A stretch of 16,254 bases of DNA from an uncultured Solobacterium sp. (GTDB lineage: Bacteria; Bacillota_I; Bacilli_A; Erysipelotrichales; Erysipelotrichaceae): the NCBI GenBank assembly GCA_937895985.1, contig CALBKL010000052.1:1-16254 (forward strand), given 5' to 3'. The stretch's first letter is position 1. Each line of letters begins with the position of its first letter. The notes under the pieces were generated by a model, which was not told the DNA's origin, did not search any database, and was given only the letters and a program-made list of their open reading frames with translations. Both the position numbers and the translations under genes were made by a program. Shown piece by piece: positions 1 through 8,170 of the stretch.

Positions 1-904
1 ATTTACAAATTAGTTTTTCAATACTACTAAACTTTTTAGTAATTGCAAAAATAGCCACCAACAAAATAAGTGTTGTTATTAAACTACCTTCTAAACCAAA
101 ACTGCCACCATTAATAAGCGTAGTTGCATCACTTAGTTTTGAAAAAAGAACAAATTGCTGATTACCATTGCCTGATACAGCAACTCCTAAAAGTGGTCCC
201 TGTATAAAATTCCAAGCAGAATGTAAAGCGCCTATGAACCATAAACTATTTGAATGATAGCGAATTAGCGCAGTAAATACACCAAATATAACAAGATTAA
301 TAAATGCTAGTATTGAAATTCCATCGTTTCCCAAATGCATTACAGCAAATAGTAAACTTGTCAACGCAATTACCATTGGAAGTGGAAGAAATGTGCTTAG
401 TCTTTTGTAAAGATATCCTCTAAATAGTACCTCTTCGCTCATTCCCTGAAAGAGATAGCCAACAAAGAATAAACAAAGCATAGCTATATTTCCATGTTTA
501 AATATCAATTCAACCTGGAAACCGCCAAGCCCAAGAGAAATAAGCCAAATCAATATAAATAAGATTAGACCACAAATATACCCTTTGATATATTTTGAAA
601 TGCAATTCTTACGTTCAAATGGTAACATATCCGGTTCTTTACGATGATATATTACATATAAGACTAATATTAAGATAATATTGAGTATAAGAAGGCAACC
701 AAAAAATACTGGATCATATTCTAAATCATGGAAAATATAACTAGAAAGATCCTGTGAATTCATATTTTTTCCATATAACTGCAGCATTTTAATTGTAAAT
801 AAAACGGTTAAAATAATAACACTAATCAGTTCCGTTAATAGTTCCCATAAAACAGTCTTGAAAAAAATCCAACATACACGTAAGCCATTATTGACATACT
901 TCAT
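1..904 (-). CDS. CPBP-family intramembrane metalloprotease, partial (runs off left edge)
   Basis: The frame is open from an ATG at 904 to the window edge, giving 301 codons without a stop, so the C-terminus is missing. The translation is very hydrophobic, with several predicted membrane segments. It carries the CPBP (Abi, Rce1-like) signature: EEVLFR at residues 157-162 (E157, E158, R162), FAVMH at 186-190 (H190) and HSAWN at 228-232 (H228, N232). In the family these glutamates and histidines form the membrane-embedded active site. Members include prenyl-protein processing enzymes and bacteriocin self-immunity proteins; the substrate here cannot be told. The start is supported by an AGAGGA site overlapping the end of the upstream glycosidase gene, only 5 bp away, so it is probably the last known gene of the maltodextrin transcript and translationally coupled. 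The family is fairly certain; the role is unknown. Confidence 0.85.
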   Translation of the reverse strand, partial: MKYVNNGLRVCWIFFKTVLWELLTELISVIILTVLFTIKMLQLYGKNMNSQDLSSYIFHDLEYDPVFFGCLLILNIILILVLYVIYHRKEPDMLPFERKNCISKYIKGYICGLILFILIWLISLGLGGFQVELIFKHGNIAMLCLFFVGYLFQGMSEEVLFRGYLYKRLSTFLPLPMVIALTSLLFAVMHLGNDGISILAFINLVIFGVFTALIRYHSNSLWFIGALHSAWNFIQGPLLGVAVSGNGNQQFVLFSKLSDATTLINGGSFGLEGSLITTLILLVAIFAITKKFSSIEKLICK

Positions 905-909
905 AAAAT

Positions 910-2463
910 TTATCCTCTTTGAAGTACTACAAACGAACTTGGTCCGATTGTAAGAGTTGTATCTTCAATAGATGCTTTTCCAATTGTATAGATTGGCTTA
1001 TAACCTTGTAGCTCATCAAGAGAAATTGTCTCCTCTAATCCACTTGGATTGATTGCTAGTATCAACTTTCCACGTTTGTATACAAATGGCATCTTCTCCT
1101 TCTCTGCATAAATTACATTGAAGTCTGCGTCAGCCTGTAAGTCTGCATGCATGTGACGTAATGCCACAAGAGATTTTGTCGTAGCGTAGAGGGAGTTTTT
1201 ATCATTGAGTTGATCTACCACGTTTGGTGCATCTTCCGTTGAATCCACTGCTAGATATAGTTGGTGTGCTTCCGCTGTTGAAAAGCCCTTATTTGCGCTA
1301 TTATCCCACTGCATCGGTGTACGTGATCCTGTACGGTGGAAGCCACCTTCTTTGGAGCAGATATCCTTCATATAGCGCATACCAATCTCATCACCATAGT
1401 AAATAAATGGAACACCTGGCATTGTTAAGATAAATGCATATGCTATCTTTAACTCTTCAGGCGTTAATGTATTGGCAGGACGTGGTGTGTCATGGTTGCA
1501 TGTAAACATTGAGATATAACCATTTTGTTTTGTTGCCTTGTATTTAGGCATATAGTCATTTAAGAAACGGCAGATATCACCCTTACCACTCTTTAAGAAA
1601 AAGCTATTATCTTCCCCACCTGTTTCATAATCACGTAATAAAGTGTTATATCCATTGTGCCAATGATCTAAGTAGAAGTCCATGTGGAAGCCACCACCAT
1701 TGATGGCTTGTTCTGGATTGGACCATTCACTGACAAGTGCTGCCTCTGGATACTCTTTATCGAGCATATTACGAACATCTCGCCAGATTTTCGCAGTCGC
1801 CGATTTCTTGTTATCATCATTTTTTACAAGAGAGTCTGCCATATCAACACGGAAGCCATCCTCTCCATGATCTAGCCAGAAGCGCATCACATCTTTCATC
1901 GCTTCTTTAGTAGCGATTGCTTCTGGACTATCGACTGCAGACATCCAACTCTCTGTACAATCTAACCAACCGTAGTTAAGTGCTGGTTGAGACGCAAAGA
2001 AGTTTAACATGTAGGCACCATTTCGATCAGACATACCTGCCATATATGGATGATCTTTAACCCCAACAAAGGCACCATTTGTCCATACATATCGACTAGA
2101 GTATTCATTTTCCTCTGGTTGCTTACTAGCGTTAAACCAAGCATGTTCATCAGATGTATGACCAGGTACTAAATCTAGCAATACTTTGATGCCACGCTTA
2201 TGGGCTTCCTCAAATAAACGATACGCATCTTCGTTTGTACCATAACGGGCTGCGACCTTCTTATAATCCCTAACATCATATCCTGCATCCATAAATGGTG
2301 AGTCATACATTGGATTGATCCATAATGCATTACAGCCTAGTTCTTTGATATAATCTAACTTCTGGATGATACCTTCTAAATCACCGATACCATCTCCATT
2401 TGTATCATAGAATGACTGTGGATAGATTTCATAAAATACTGCATCTTTTAACCATGTTGGCAT
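910..2463 (-). CDS. GH13 alpha-glucosidase / oligo-1,6-glucosidase-like enzyme
   Basis: A 517-residue GH13 (alpha-amylase family) glycosidase with no signal peptide, so cytoplasmic. It probably hydrolyses imported malto- or isomalto-oligosaccharides. Visible motifs: a Ca-binding-type loop DTNGDGIGD near 20-28; region I DLVPGH (97-102); region II GFRVD with nucleophile D207; acid/base E246 in SEWSNP; region IV NHD (323-325). MPGVPFIYYGDEIGM and RTPMQWD follow, then a small C-terminal beta domain. All three catalytic acids are present. The residue after the nucleophile is Met, where oligo-1,6-glucosidases usually have Val and alpha-1,4 enzymes Ala or Thr, so linkage preference cannot be read off. 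A trehalose- or sucrose-type role is less likely next to maltodextrin transport genes. An AGGAG site precedes the ATG, and the stop of the HAD gene is 3 bp upstream, indicating co-transcription. Confidence 0.9.
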   Translation of the reverse strand: MPTWLKDAVFYEIYPQSFYDTNGDGIGDLEGIIQKLDYIKELGCNALWINPMYDSPFMDAGYDVRDYKKVAARYGTNEDAYRLFEEAHKRGIKVLLDLVPGHTSDEHAWFNASKQPEENEYSSRYVWTNGAFVGVKDHPYMAGMSDRNGAYMLNFFASQPALNYGWLDCTESWMSAVDSPEAIATKEAMKDVMRFWLDHGEDGFRVDMADSLVKNDDNKKSATAKIWRDVRNMLDKEYPEAALVSEWSNPEQAINGGGFHMDFYLDHWHNGYNTLLRDYETGGEDNSFFLKSGKGDICRFLNDYMPKYKATKQNGYISMFTCNHDTPRPANTLTPEELKIAYAFILTMPGVPFIYYGDEIGMRYMKDICSKEGGFHRTGSRTPMQWDNSANKGFSTAEAHQLYLAVDSTEDAPNVVDQLNDKNSLYATTKSLVALRHMHADLQADADFNVIYAEKEKMPFVYKRGKLILAINPSGLEETISLDELQGYKPIYTIGKASIEDTTLTIGPSSFVVLQRG

Positions 2464-2466
2464 AAC

Positions 2467-3234
2467 TTATTCTCCTAAAATTTCTAAAATATCTCCTGAA
2501 GTAACGATTTGATACTGGAAGTCTGGATATTCTTGTTGTAACGTTTCTAATTCTTTTTGAATTACTTTTTCTTTGCGATGTGCTGTATTTAATAGTATAC
2601 CACTTACACCACAAGATGCTGCAACTTGCATATCACTACCAACTTCATTCCCAATCATGACACAATCACAAACATTTAGTTTATGGTCATCTAGTACTTT
2701 TTGCATAAATGCTTTCTCTGGCTTACGGATACCGTAATCAGCAGAGATATACATATAATCAAAGTATGGAATTAAATCACAGATACCCATCTCCGCTAGC
2801 GCAAAAGAACGCTGTGCATTGGATAGTAAGATGATCTGATGACCTTGTTGCTTTAATGTTTGTAATGTCTTGATGGTATTGCGGTATGGTTTACAACGTA
2901 CTCTTGTCAAACGTCTAAACTCTAATTCCACATAGAGTAGCCAAGTCTCTATGTCTTGAATTGGTAATACATTTTTGTGAAGTGGAGCTTCATCATATAG
3001 ACGTTTGAACACATTTTTAAATTGTATATCTATATATGTATCAGGATGTAATTCTTCTACTCGCTTCCACTCTTCTTCATTAAATTTTAAATATGCTTGT
3101 TTAATCTGTTCTGGAGTGTAGATTGCACCATAACATGCATACATGTCTGATAGTGCTTTCCACACCTTATGATTATGTAATTCCGTATGAATATCAATGA
3201 GTGTTCCATACAAGTCAAAGATATATGTTTTCAT
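2467..3234 (-). CDS. HAD-superfamily hydrolase with atypical motifs
   Basis: A 255-residue protein of the haloacid dehalogenase superfamily. Motif I reads FDLYGT with nucleophile D7, but the usual second Asp (acid/base of phosphatases) is Tyr9, as in DxYGT proteins related to 2-haloacid dehalogenases. Motif II is LLSNA (S138), motif III is probably K171 in IRKPEK, and motif IV reads IGNEVGSD (N196, D201), where IGD is expected. A helical cap lies between motifs I and II. The changes argue against a plain beta-phosphoglucomutase, which would have DxD, although that would suit a maltose operon. Substrate unknown. An AGGAGG site at 3241-3246 fixes the start. It lies downstream of a hairpin terminator after malG and overlaps nothing; 3 bp separate it from the glycosidase gene. 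Family assignment is firm, function open. Confidence 0.85.
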   Translation of the reverse strand: MKTYIFDLYGTLIDIHTELHNHKVWKALSDMYACYGAIYTPEQIKQAYLKFNEEEWKRVEELHPDTYIDIQFKNVFKRLYDEAPLHKNVLPIQDIETWLLYVELEFRRLTRVRCKPYRNTIKTLQTLKQQGHQIILLSNAQRSFALAEMGICDLIPYFDYMYISADYGIRKPEKAFMQKVLDDHKLNVCDCVMIGNEVGSDMQVAASCGVSGILLNTAHRKEKVIQKELETLQQEYPDFQYQIVTSGDILEILGE

Positions 3235-3280
3235 GTGGATCCTCCTGATTCATATCTATCATACTACACTTTTATAAAGT

Positions 3281-3310
3281 AAACGGCAGAACCAAAAGGT
3301 TCTACCGTTT
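3281..3310 (-). terminator. Hairpin terminator after malG
   Basis: A 13-bp inverted repeat (3281-3293 with 3298-3310) has a 4-nt loop. Read on the minus strand the stem is fully paired apart from one G-U wobble, and it is followed by TTTACTTTAT. It begins directly after the malG stop. Because the HAD, GH13 and CPBP genes follow on the same strand, it probably acts as a partial terminator that steps down their expression. The T-tract is interrupted, which favours partial read-through. The plus-strand side also ends in six Ts, but no plus-strand gene precedes it. Confidence 0.75.
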
Positions 3311-3314
3311 TTTA

Positions 3315-4193
3315 TTATCCTTTAACAGCGCCAGACATTCCTTCAACGTAGAATTTCTGCATGTATACGAATAAGATTGCGATTGGAAGAGAGATAATAA
3401 CCGCACCAGCCGCGAAGCTTGTGTACCATTGGTTAATATATTCTTTCTGCAACATATTCCATAAACCGATTGCGACTGTAAATTGATCTGCGTTAGCACG
3501 AACAATAACCTTCGCAAAGATAAAGTCTACCCATGGCGCGATAAATGAAGTCATAACTGTATAGATAATGATTGGCTTTGATAATGGCATTGTAATTCTT
3601 GTGAATACTTGCCATTGTGTAGCACCATCCATTATCGCTGCTTCATCGACAGAACGTGGAATTGTATCAAAGTAACCCTTGGCAATTTGGAAGCCTAAAC
3701 CAGTACCAGCAGAATATACGATGATAAGTGCTAAACGTACTGCAGAACCTTCTGTTAAACCAAGTGCCTTTAAGATATAGTATTCCGCAATCATAGCCAT
3801 GAATCCTGGGAATAAACCAAGAATCATCGCTAAGTTCATATAAGGCTTACGTAGCCTGAAACGCATACGAGATAAGCTATAAGAAACAGATAATACGAAG
3901 AATGTTGAAATAATGCATGTAAATACCGCAATGATAAGTGTATTTGCAAACATACGTGGGAAGTTTAAGACGTTACGGTCTGTAAATAACTTAATGTAGT
4001 TTGCAAGTGTATATCCCTTAGGGAAGAATGTACTTACATAGGATCCCTGCTCAGCTCTAAAGCTAGTTAGGATGATCCAGAAAATTGGTAATACCCATAC
4101 CGCTGCTAGCATTGCTAGGAATACATGAACGAAGAAGTTACCAACACGGCTAGATACGCTCTTTTTATTACGTTTTAGTGTATTCGTACTCAT
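3315..4193 (-). CDS. malG: Maltodextrin ABC transporter permease, MalG type
   Basis: A 292-residue inner-membrane permease of the binding-protein-dependent sugar ABC importers. It has about six hydrophobic segments, the first near residues 20-45. The cytoplasmic EAA loop is clear at about 184-203 (EAAIMDGATQWQVF, then the conserved TMPL), which docks on the ATPase. The C-terminus ends with the YVEGMSGAVKG tail common to MalG-type proteins. The start overlaps the stop of malF by one base (TAATG), and a GAGGAGG site lies inside the end of malF, so the two permeases are translationally coupled. With MalF it should form the membrane channel for maltodextrins imported by the neighbouring MalE and MalK. 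Substrate assignment rests on context (GH13, malQ, glgP nearby). A permease for another oligosaccharide is possible but less likely. Confidence 0.92.
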   Translation of the reverse strand: MSTNTLKRNKKSVSSRVGNFFVHVFLAMLAAVWVLPIFWIILTSFRAEQGSYVSTFFPKGYTLANYIKLFTDRNVLNFPRMFANTLIIAVFTCIISTFFVLSVSYSLSRMRFRLRKPYMNLAMILGLFPGFMAMIAEYYILKALGLTEGSAVRLALIIVYSAGTGLGFQIAKGYFDTIPRSVDEAAIMDGATQWQVFTRITMPLSKPIIIYTVMTSFIAPWVDFIFAKVIVRANADQFTVAIGLWNMLQKEYINQWYTSFAAGAVIISLPIAILFVYMQKFYVEGMSGAVKG

Positions 4194-5551
4194 TACATGA
4201 ACGCCTCCTCATTCTGATAAGACTTCGATCTACGATATGTGATCAATGTGACTGTTGTTAAGATGATGAATGTCAAGATACCGATAACTGCACCTAGGTT
4301 ATAGTACTGTTGATCGATTGTTAACTTGTACAACCATGTTACAAGCAAGTCTGTCTGACCTGCAGTATCTCCAACGTATGTTGGTCCACCACCTGACAAG
4401 AGATAGATAACGTTAAAGTTATTGATATTACCAACAAATGATGTAATCAAGTATGGTGTAGTAACAAATAACATGTATGGAAGTGTAATCTTGAAGAAAA
4501 TCTTCACTGGTCCTGCACCATCCATACGAGCTGCTTCGTAGAGTTCGCCTGGAATATTCTGTAAGATACCTGTCACCTGTAACATTGTATATGGAATACC
4601 GATCCATAAGTTGATTACGATAATTGTGATTCTAGCCCACATCGCATCTGTTAAGAATGGTAGTGGTGCACTGATTAATCCATTATTCTGTAGTAACACG
4701 TTGATTGCGCCTGATGGTTGTAACATGATGTTCATAATCATCAAGGAAATAAACTGTGGTACTGCAATAGATAATACAAAGCAGAAACGCCAGAATCCTT
4801 TTGCCTTTGTTTCCTTACGATTGATAATCATCGCAAGGATCATACCTGTAATGTAGTTTAAGAATGTCGCAACAAGAGCCCAAACAACTGTCCAAGCAAG
4901 AACATGCCAGAACTGTTTACCCATGTTACCGCTGAAGTTTAATACACGCTTAAACTGTGTTAGTCCATTCCAATCGAACAACTGTAAGTGTTCATCTTCT
5001 TTGGAATAAGATGTAAATGCCATACTGATCATATAAACCAATGGCACGATATTGAATACTAAGATACCAACACATGGTAATGACATCAATGTAATATGTA
5101 AGTTTCCATCCAATAGAGACTTCAAATCTTCCTTAAAGGAATTGATGTGTTCATTGTTTTCCTTCTTTAGTTGTAGTTTGTATGCATGTTTGATTTGTAA
5201 TACCCATAATAGGATAAATCCAGCAATGACAAATAATGCTACAACACCAAATAAGAGGATGAGCTGTGAGTTATCTCCGGCAGAATATTCGAAAATTTGC
5301 TTTGCTTCATTCCACACTTTACCCTGTGCTTCTTCACCAAGTGACGGTAGCATTGATAAAGCATGAATACCAGAAGTAGCCATATATAAGAAGAAAGCTA
5401 CTTCTAGAAGGAATATGAGGCAACCTTTAATTTTCTGCCCTTTCAAAAATATACCAAGTCCCATAAACGGGATGGATAGCTTCGTTTGTAAATCACCTAA
5501 TGTTATTGCTTTTAACACTGTGATTTTATCCTGAATCTTTTTATTTTCCAT
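4193..5551 (-). CDS. malF: Maltodextrin ABC transporter permease, MalF type
   Basis: A 452-residue inner-membrane permease. Residues about 155-440 form the standard permease domain, with the EAA loop at about 339-358 (EAARMDGAGPVKIFFKITLP). Before it lies an extra region of about 150 residues with two hydrophobic stretches (about 42-63 and 97-120) and a charged lysine-rich segment (121-145). Related Bacillota MalF proteins also carry an N-terminal extension, but this one is long. It partners with MalG, encoded by the overlapping next gene, and with the binding lipoprotein MalE. A GAGGT ribosome site lies just upstream of the ATG at 5551. The gene is separated from malE by an 83-bp gap containing a hairpin, which probably lowers permease expression relative to the binding protein. 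Confidence 0.92.
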   Translation of the reverse strand: MENKKIQDKITVLKAITLGDLQTKLSIPFMGLGIFLKGQKIKGCLIFLLEVAFFLYMATSGIHALSMLPSLGEEAQGKVWNEAKQIFEYSAGDNSQLILLFGVVALFVIAGFILLWVLQIKHAYKLQLKKENNEHINSFKEDLKSLLDGNLHITLMSLPCVGILVFNIVPLVYMISMAFTSYSKEDEHLQLFDWNGLTQFKRVLNFSGNMGKQFWHVLAWTVVWALVATFLNYITGMILAMIINRKETKAKGFWRFCFVLSIAVPQFISLMIMNIMLQPSGAINVLLQNNGLISAPLPFLTDAMWARITIIVINLWIGIPYTMLQVTGILQNIPGELYEAARMDGAGPVKIFFKITLPYMLFVTTPYLITSFVGNINNFNVIYLLSGGGPTYVGDTAGQTDLLVTWLYKLTIDQQYYNLGAVIGILTFIILTTVTLITYRRSKSYQNEEAFM

Positions 5552-5578
5552 ACGATTACCTCAATTCTATAAACGAAG

Positions 5579-5616
5579 AAGAATGCGGTTAAAATAAGTA
5601 TCTCAACCACATTCTT
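5579..5616 (-). terminator. Intercistronic hairpin between malE and malF (attenuator-like)
   Basis: A 12-bp inverted repeat (5579-5590 with 5605-5616) with a 14-nt loop lies just after the malE stop. On the minus strand it pairs fully with one U-G wobble. Only a weak T-rich stretch follows (CTTCTTCG), so it is more likely an mRNA-stabilising or partial-termination element than a full terminator. Binding proteins are usually made in excess over permeases, and such hairpins are a known way to achieve this. Confidence 0.65.
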
Positions 5617-5634
5617 TTAATCAGTAATGCAATA

Positions 5635-6870
5635 TTATTGAACGGAAGCAGTGTTCATTGCCTTGTTCATGCTCTCTGTCTTTTCAGCAGCATTTTCGTG
5701 TGTTACTGTACCGGCAACGATTTCCTTACCCATTGATTCTGCTGGTGTCCAATATTGAGCCATGCCTGACTGTAGTGGCTGTACAATTGAAGCAAAGTCC
5801 ATTGTATCCATCTGTGCCTTAGCCAATGCATCAGAAACATTCAATGATGTATCTGTAGGAATGATATTACGTAAGTCGTAGTGATCTTGTTGAGCCTTTG
5901 CACTACCTAAGAATGAAGCTAATGCAACTGCAACTTCTGGATTCTTACTTGTTGGGTTAACACCAATAGCCTTAGAACCTGCGAATGCCTTTAACTGTAA
6001 TTCCTTACCATTTAATGTGTACTTAGGAGGAGCTACAATACCAACGTTTTCTTCACCTAAAGCGTCAACAACTGCCTTATAATCCCAAGTACCTGAGAAT
6101 AATGCATTGATTGTACCATCAGCTAATGTGCTTGGTGTTAGACCATATGCATCCTTGAAGTTAGGATTCTGAACTAAGTCAACTAAGTAATTTGTAACTG
6201 CTGTACCCTTTTCACCACCGAAATCGATACCAGCTTTAGCATCTGCTCCATTTTCACCGAATAATGTGCATCCGTTAGCTGCGTAGAATGCTTGAATATA
6301 CCAAGAGTTAGAGAGTGGGAAACCAACCTTACCCTTTGTAAGCATTGTGTCTAAGTTCTTAACATCATCTTCAGAGAAGACGCGCTTGTCATAGTACATG
6401 AACCATGTGTTTGCTGTAAATGGAACACCATATACAGAGTTTTCATAAGTTACTGTATCAACAGTAATATCACTGTTGTTCTTCTTGATTGCTTCTACTG
6501 CAGATCCACCTAATTCAGCGATAGCGTTAGCCTTTAATAAATCTGGGATCTGGTCGTTTGCGAACATGTAAACGTCAGCTGCTGCTGATGGGTCAGCTGC
6601 TACTAATGTCTTCGCATCACCTTCAGGACATACGCCTGTGTTGAATGTTAACTTCCATTCTGGGTGAGCTTCCTGGAAAGCATCTAATTGCTTCTTGAGC
6701 CAGTTGCCCTGTTCTTCTGATTGATCTTCAGATGGTGTCCACACTGTAAGTGTAACTTCCTTAGAATCTGAAGCTGTTGCGTTTGATTCCTTCTTGCTGC
6801 CGCATCCTGCTAATACAGAGATACCCATTAAAGCAGCTAAACCAAGTGATGCTAACTTTGTACTTTTCAT
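5635..6870 (-). CDS. malE: Maltodextrin-binding lipoprotein of ABC importer, MalE type
   Basis: A 411-residue extracellular solute-binding protein. The N-terminus has a lipoprotein signal: lysine-containing start, hydrophobic core, then lipobox LAGC with C23 as the expected lipidated cysteine. A short polar linker follows, then the binding fold beginning at VTLTVWTP (about 39-46). Length and layout match family-1 oligosaccharide-binding proteins, typical of MalE-like proteins in Gram-positives. It should sit on the outer face of the membrane and deliver maltodextrins to MalF/MalG. The start is supported by GGGAGG before the ATG. Its promoter upstream has a cre-like box in the spacer and a 25-bp tandem operator, so it should be controlled by the LacI protein encoded upstream and by CcpA. 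Maltodextrin as substrate is inferred from neighbours; sequence alone would allow related glucans. Confidence 0.9.
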   Translation of the reverse strand: MKSTKLASLGLAALMGISVLAGCGSKKESNATASDSKEVTLTVWTPSEDQSEEQGNWLKKQLDAFQEAHPEWKLTFNTGVCPEGDAKTLVAADPSAAADVYMFANDQIPDLLKANAIAELGGSAVEAIKKNNSDITVDTVTYENSVYGVPFTANTWFMYYDKRVFSEDDVKNLDTMLTKGKVGFPLSNSWYIQAFYAANGCTLFGENGADAKAGIDFGGEKGTAVTNYLVDLVQNPNFKDAYGLTPSTLADGTINALFSGTWDYKAVVDALGEENVGIVAPPKYTLNGKELQLKAFAGSKAIGVNPTSKNPEVAVALASFLGSAKAQQDHYDLRNIIPTDTSLNVSDALAKAQMDTMDFASIVQPLQSGMAQYWTPAESMGKEIVAGTVTHENAAEKTESMNKAMNTASVQ

Positions 6871-6899
6871 GTTATCCTCCCGAAAAAGTTTATATATTT

Positions 6900-6924
6900 G
6901 TAAACGTTACTGGAAACGTTTACA
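6900..6924 (-). promoter_or_regulatory. Tandem LacI-family operator at malE promoter
   Basis: Two AAACGTT-type pseudo-palindromes have CpG centres 12 bp apart (6905/6906 and 6917/6918). The outer arms form an 11-bp inverted repeat (6898-6908 with 6915-6925). The 25-bp unit recurs upstream of the regulator gene (9220-9244), differing at only about five positions. It starts 13 bp beyond the -10 box, so it lies in the early transcribed region, a position suited to repression by roadblock. The downstream half also matches the cre consensus at 13 of 14 positions, so CcpA binding cannot be excluded. Confidence 0.8.
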
Positions 6925-6937
6925 ACTCTATAGTTTT

Positions 6938-6966
6938 ATTTTATGCAAAGCGCTTTCAAATTTCAA
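6938..6966 (-). promoter_or_regulatory. malE promoter (-35 TTGAAA, 17 bp, -10 TAAAAT)
   Basis: On the minus strand TTGAAA (6961-6966) and TAAAAT (6938-6943) each match the housekeeping consensus at 5 of 6 positions, with an ideal 17-bp spacer. The spacer is almost filled by the cre-like box. Its location 68 bp before the malE ATG and the operator just downstream support it as the start of the malEFG transcript. Read-through from malK is also possible, as no good terminator lies between. Confidence 0.75.
6945..6958 (-). promoter_or_regulatory. cre-like CcpA box in the malE promoter spacer
   Basis: On the minus strand TGAAAGCGCTTTGC matches the catabolite-responsive element consensus TGWAANCGNTNWCA at 12 of 14 positions, with an uninterrupted AAAGCGCTTT core. 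Binding of CcpA here would block RNA polymerase directly, giving glucose repression. A matching box sits in the same place in the regulator promoter. Confidence 0.65.
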
Positions 6967-6990
6967 TATCTTTTTTATGAAATTTTGAAA

Positions 6991-8169
6991 TTAATACTCT
7001 AAATTCTGGTGAGACTCTCTACCAAAGATGTGCATTACATTACCACCGAATGTAAAGTTGATCTTATCACCGATCTTGAATGTTTTACCACCGAGTTCTA
7101 ATGTTGGAACGATGATAATGCTATCCTTACCGCATGCATTTACGTGTATGTGGATTGCAGATCCCATCATTTCGCTTACATCAACTGTACCTTCGATTGA
7201 CTTTCCACTTTCACCACCAAGTGAGATATGTTCTGGACGAACACCTACTGTAATTGGCTGTGGTTGTACATTCTTTTCAGCTAAGATGGCTTGCTTCTCT
7301 TCAGAAACTTCCATCACAGCATTCTCTATCTTCACGCAGTACTTACCAGCTTCATTCTTTAAAAGTTCACCACTATAGAAGTTCATCTGTGGCATACCGA
7401 TAAAGCCTGCTACAAACTCATTGATTGGGTGATCGAATAACTGCTGTGGTGTTCCTACCTGTTGGATAACACCATCCTTCATGATAACGATGCGATCACC
7501 AAGTGTCATCGCTTCTGTCTGGTCATGTGTTACATAGATAAATGTTGCCTTAATCTTCTGTCTTAACTTGATGATTTCAGCACGCATCTGGTTTCTTAAT
7601 TTTGCGTCTAGGTTAGAGAGCGGTTCATCCATCAACAATAACTTTGGATCACGAACAATCGCACGTCCAATCGCAACACGCTGTCTTTGTCCACCAGATA
7701 AAGCCTTAGGCTTACGGTCAAGATATGGTGTTAAGTCTAGGATTTCAGCTGCTTCTTCAACCCTTACCTTGATTTCATCAGCTGGAACTTTGTGCATCTT
7801 GAGTGGGAATTCAAGATTCTGACGAACACTCATATGTGGATATAGCGCATAGTTCTGGAAAACCATCGCAATATCACGATCCTTAGGAGAAACGTTGTTC
7901 ATTAACTTTCCATCAATAAACAATTCTCCACGTGTAATGTCTTCTAATCCTGCAACCATTCGTAATGTTGTAGATTTACCACAACCAGAAGGACCTACTA
8001 ATACGATGAATTCCTCATCGCCAATTTCTAGATTGAAATCATCAACCGCAACCACACCTTCATCTGTGATCTTTAGGTTTGTTTTCTTAACTTCGCCCTT
8101 CTTTTTCTTTTTTACCTCACCACTGTTTGGGTAAATTTTTTGGACATGCTTTAGACTTACTGTTGCCAT
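6991..8169 (-). CDS. malK: Sugar ABC transporter ATPase, MalK/MsmX type
   Basis: A 392-residue ATPase that powers MalEFG-type import. Motifs: Walker A GPSGCGKST (59-67), signature LSGGQ (157-161), Walker B LLLMDEP (177-183), D-loop SNLDA, H-loop His215. A C-terminal TOBE-type regulatory domain covers about 240-392 and includes GVRPEH. The start at 8169 is chosen because a TCCTCC complement (GGAGGA on the minus strand, 8178-8183) lies 8 nt upstream and the protein then begins MATVSLKHV, like the family. An in-frame ATG 24 codons earlier lies inside the regulator gene and adds an unrelated tail. An odd insertion of about 20 lysine-rich residues (about 16-37) sits between the first strand and the VVAVDDFNLEI strand. 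The regulator stop is 1 bp upstream, so the two form an operon. Similar ATPases can serve several sugar importers. Confidence 0.93.
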   Translation of the reverse strand: MATVSLKHVQKIYPNSGEVKKKKKGEVKKTNLKITDEGVVAVDDFNLEIGDEEFIVLVGPSGCGKSTTLRMVAGLEDITRGELFIDGKLMNNVSPKDRDIAMVFQNYALYPHMSVRQNLEFPLKMHKVPADEIKVRVEEAAEILDLTPYLDRKPKALSGGQRQRVAIGRAIVRDPKLLLMDEPLSNLDAKLRNQMRAEIIKLRQKIKATFIYVTHDQTEAMTLGDRIVIMKDGVIQQVGTPQQLFDHPINEFVAGFIGMPQMNFYSGELLKNEAGKYCVKIENAVMEVSEEKQAILAEKNVQPQPITVGVRPEHISLGGESGKSIEGTVDVSEMMGSAIHIHVNACGKDSIIIVPTLELGGKTFKIGDKINFTFGGNVMHIFGRESHQNLEY

Positions 8170-8170
8170 C

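Noticed and set aside
5052..5366. 104-codon plus-strand open frame inside malF
   Set aside because: It lies opposite a well-supported membrane-protein gene and has no ribosome site or recognisable product; shadow frame.
6957..6990. Inverted repeat after malK as a terminator
   Set aside because: The stem is nearly all A/T with a bulge, and the arms overlap the malE -35 region; too weak to call.
8107..8113. In-frame slippery heptamer A AAA AAG in malK (minus strand), like a -1 frameshift site
   Set aside because: The sequence arises from a lysine codon run. The SD-like GAGG lies too close, no clear stimulatory hairpin follows, and the shifted frame soon ends, giving no useful product.
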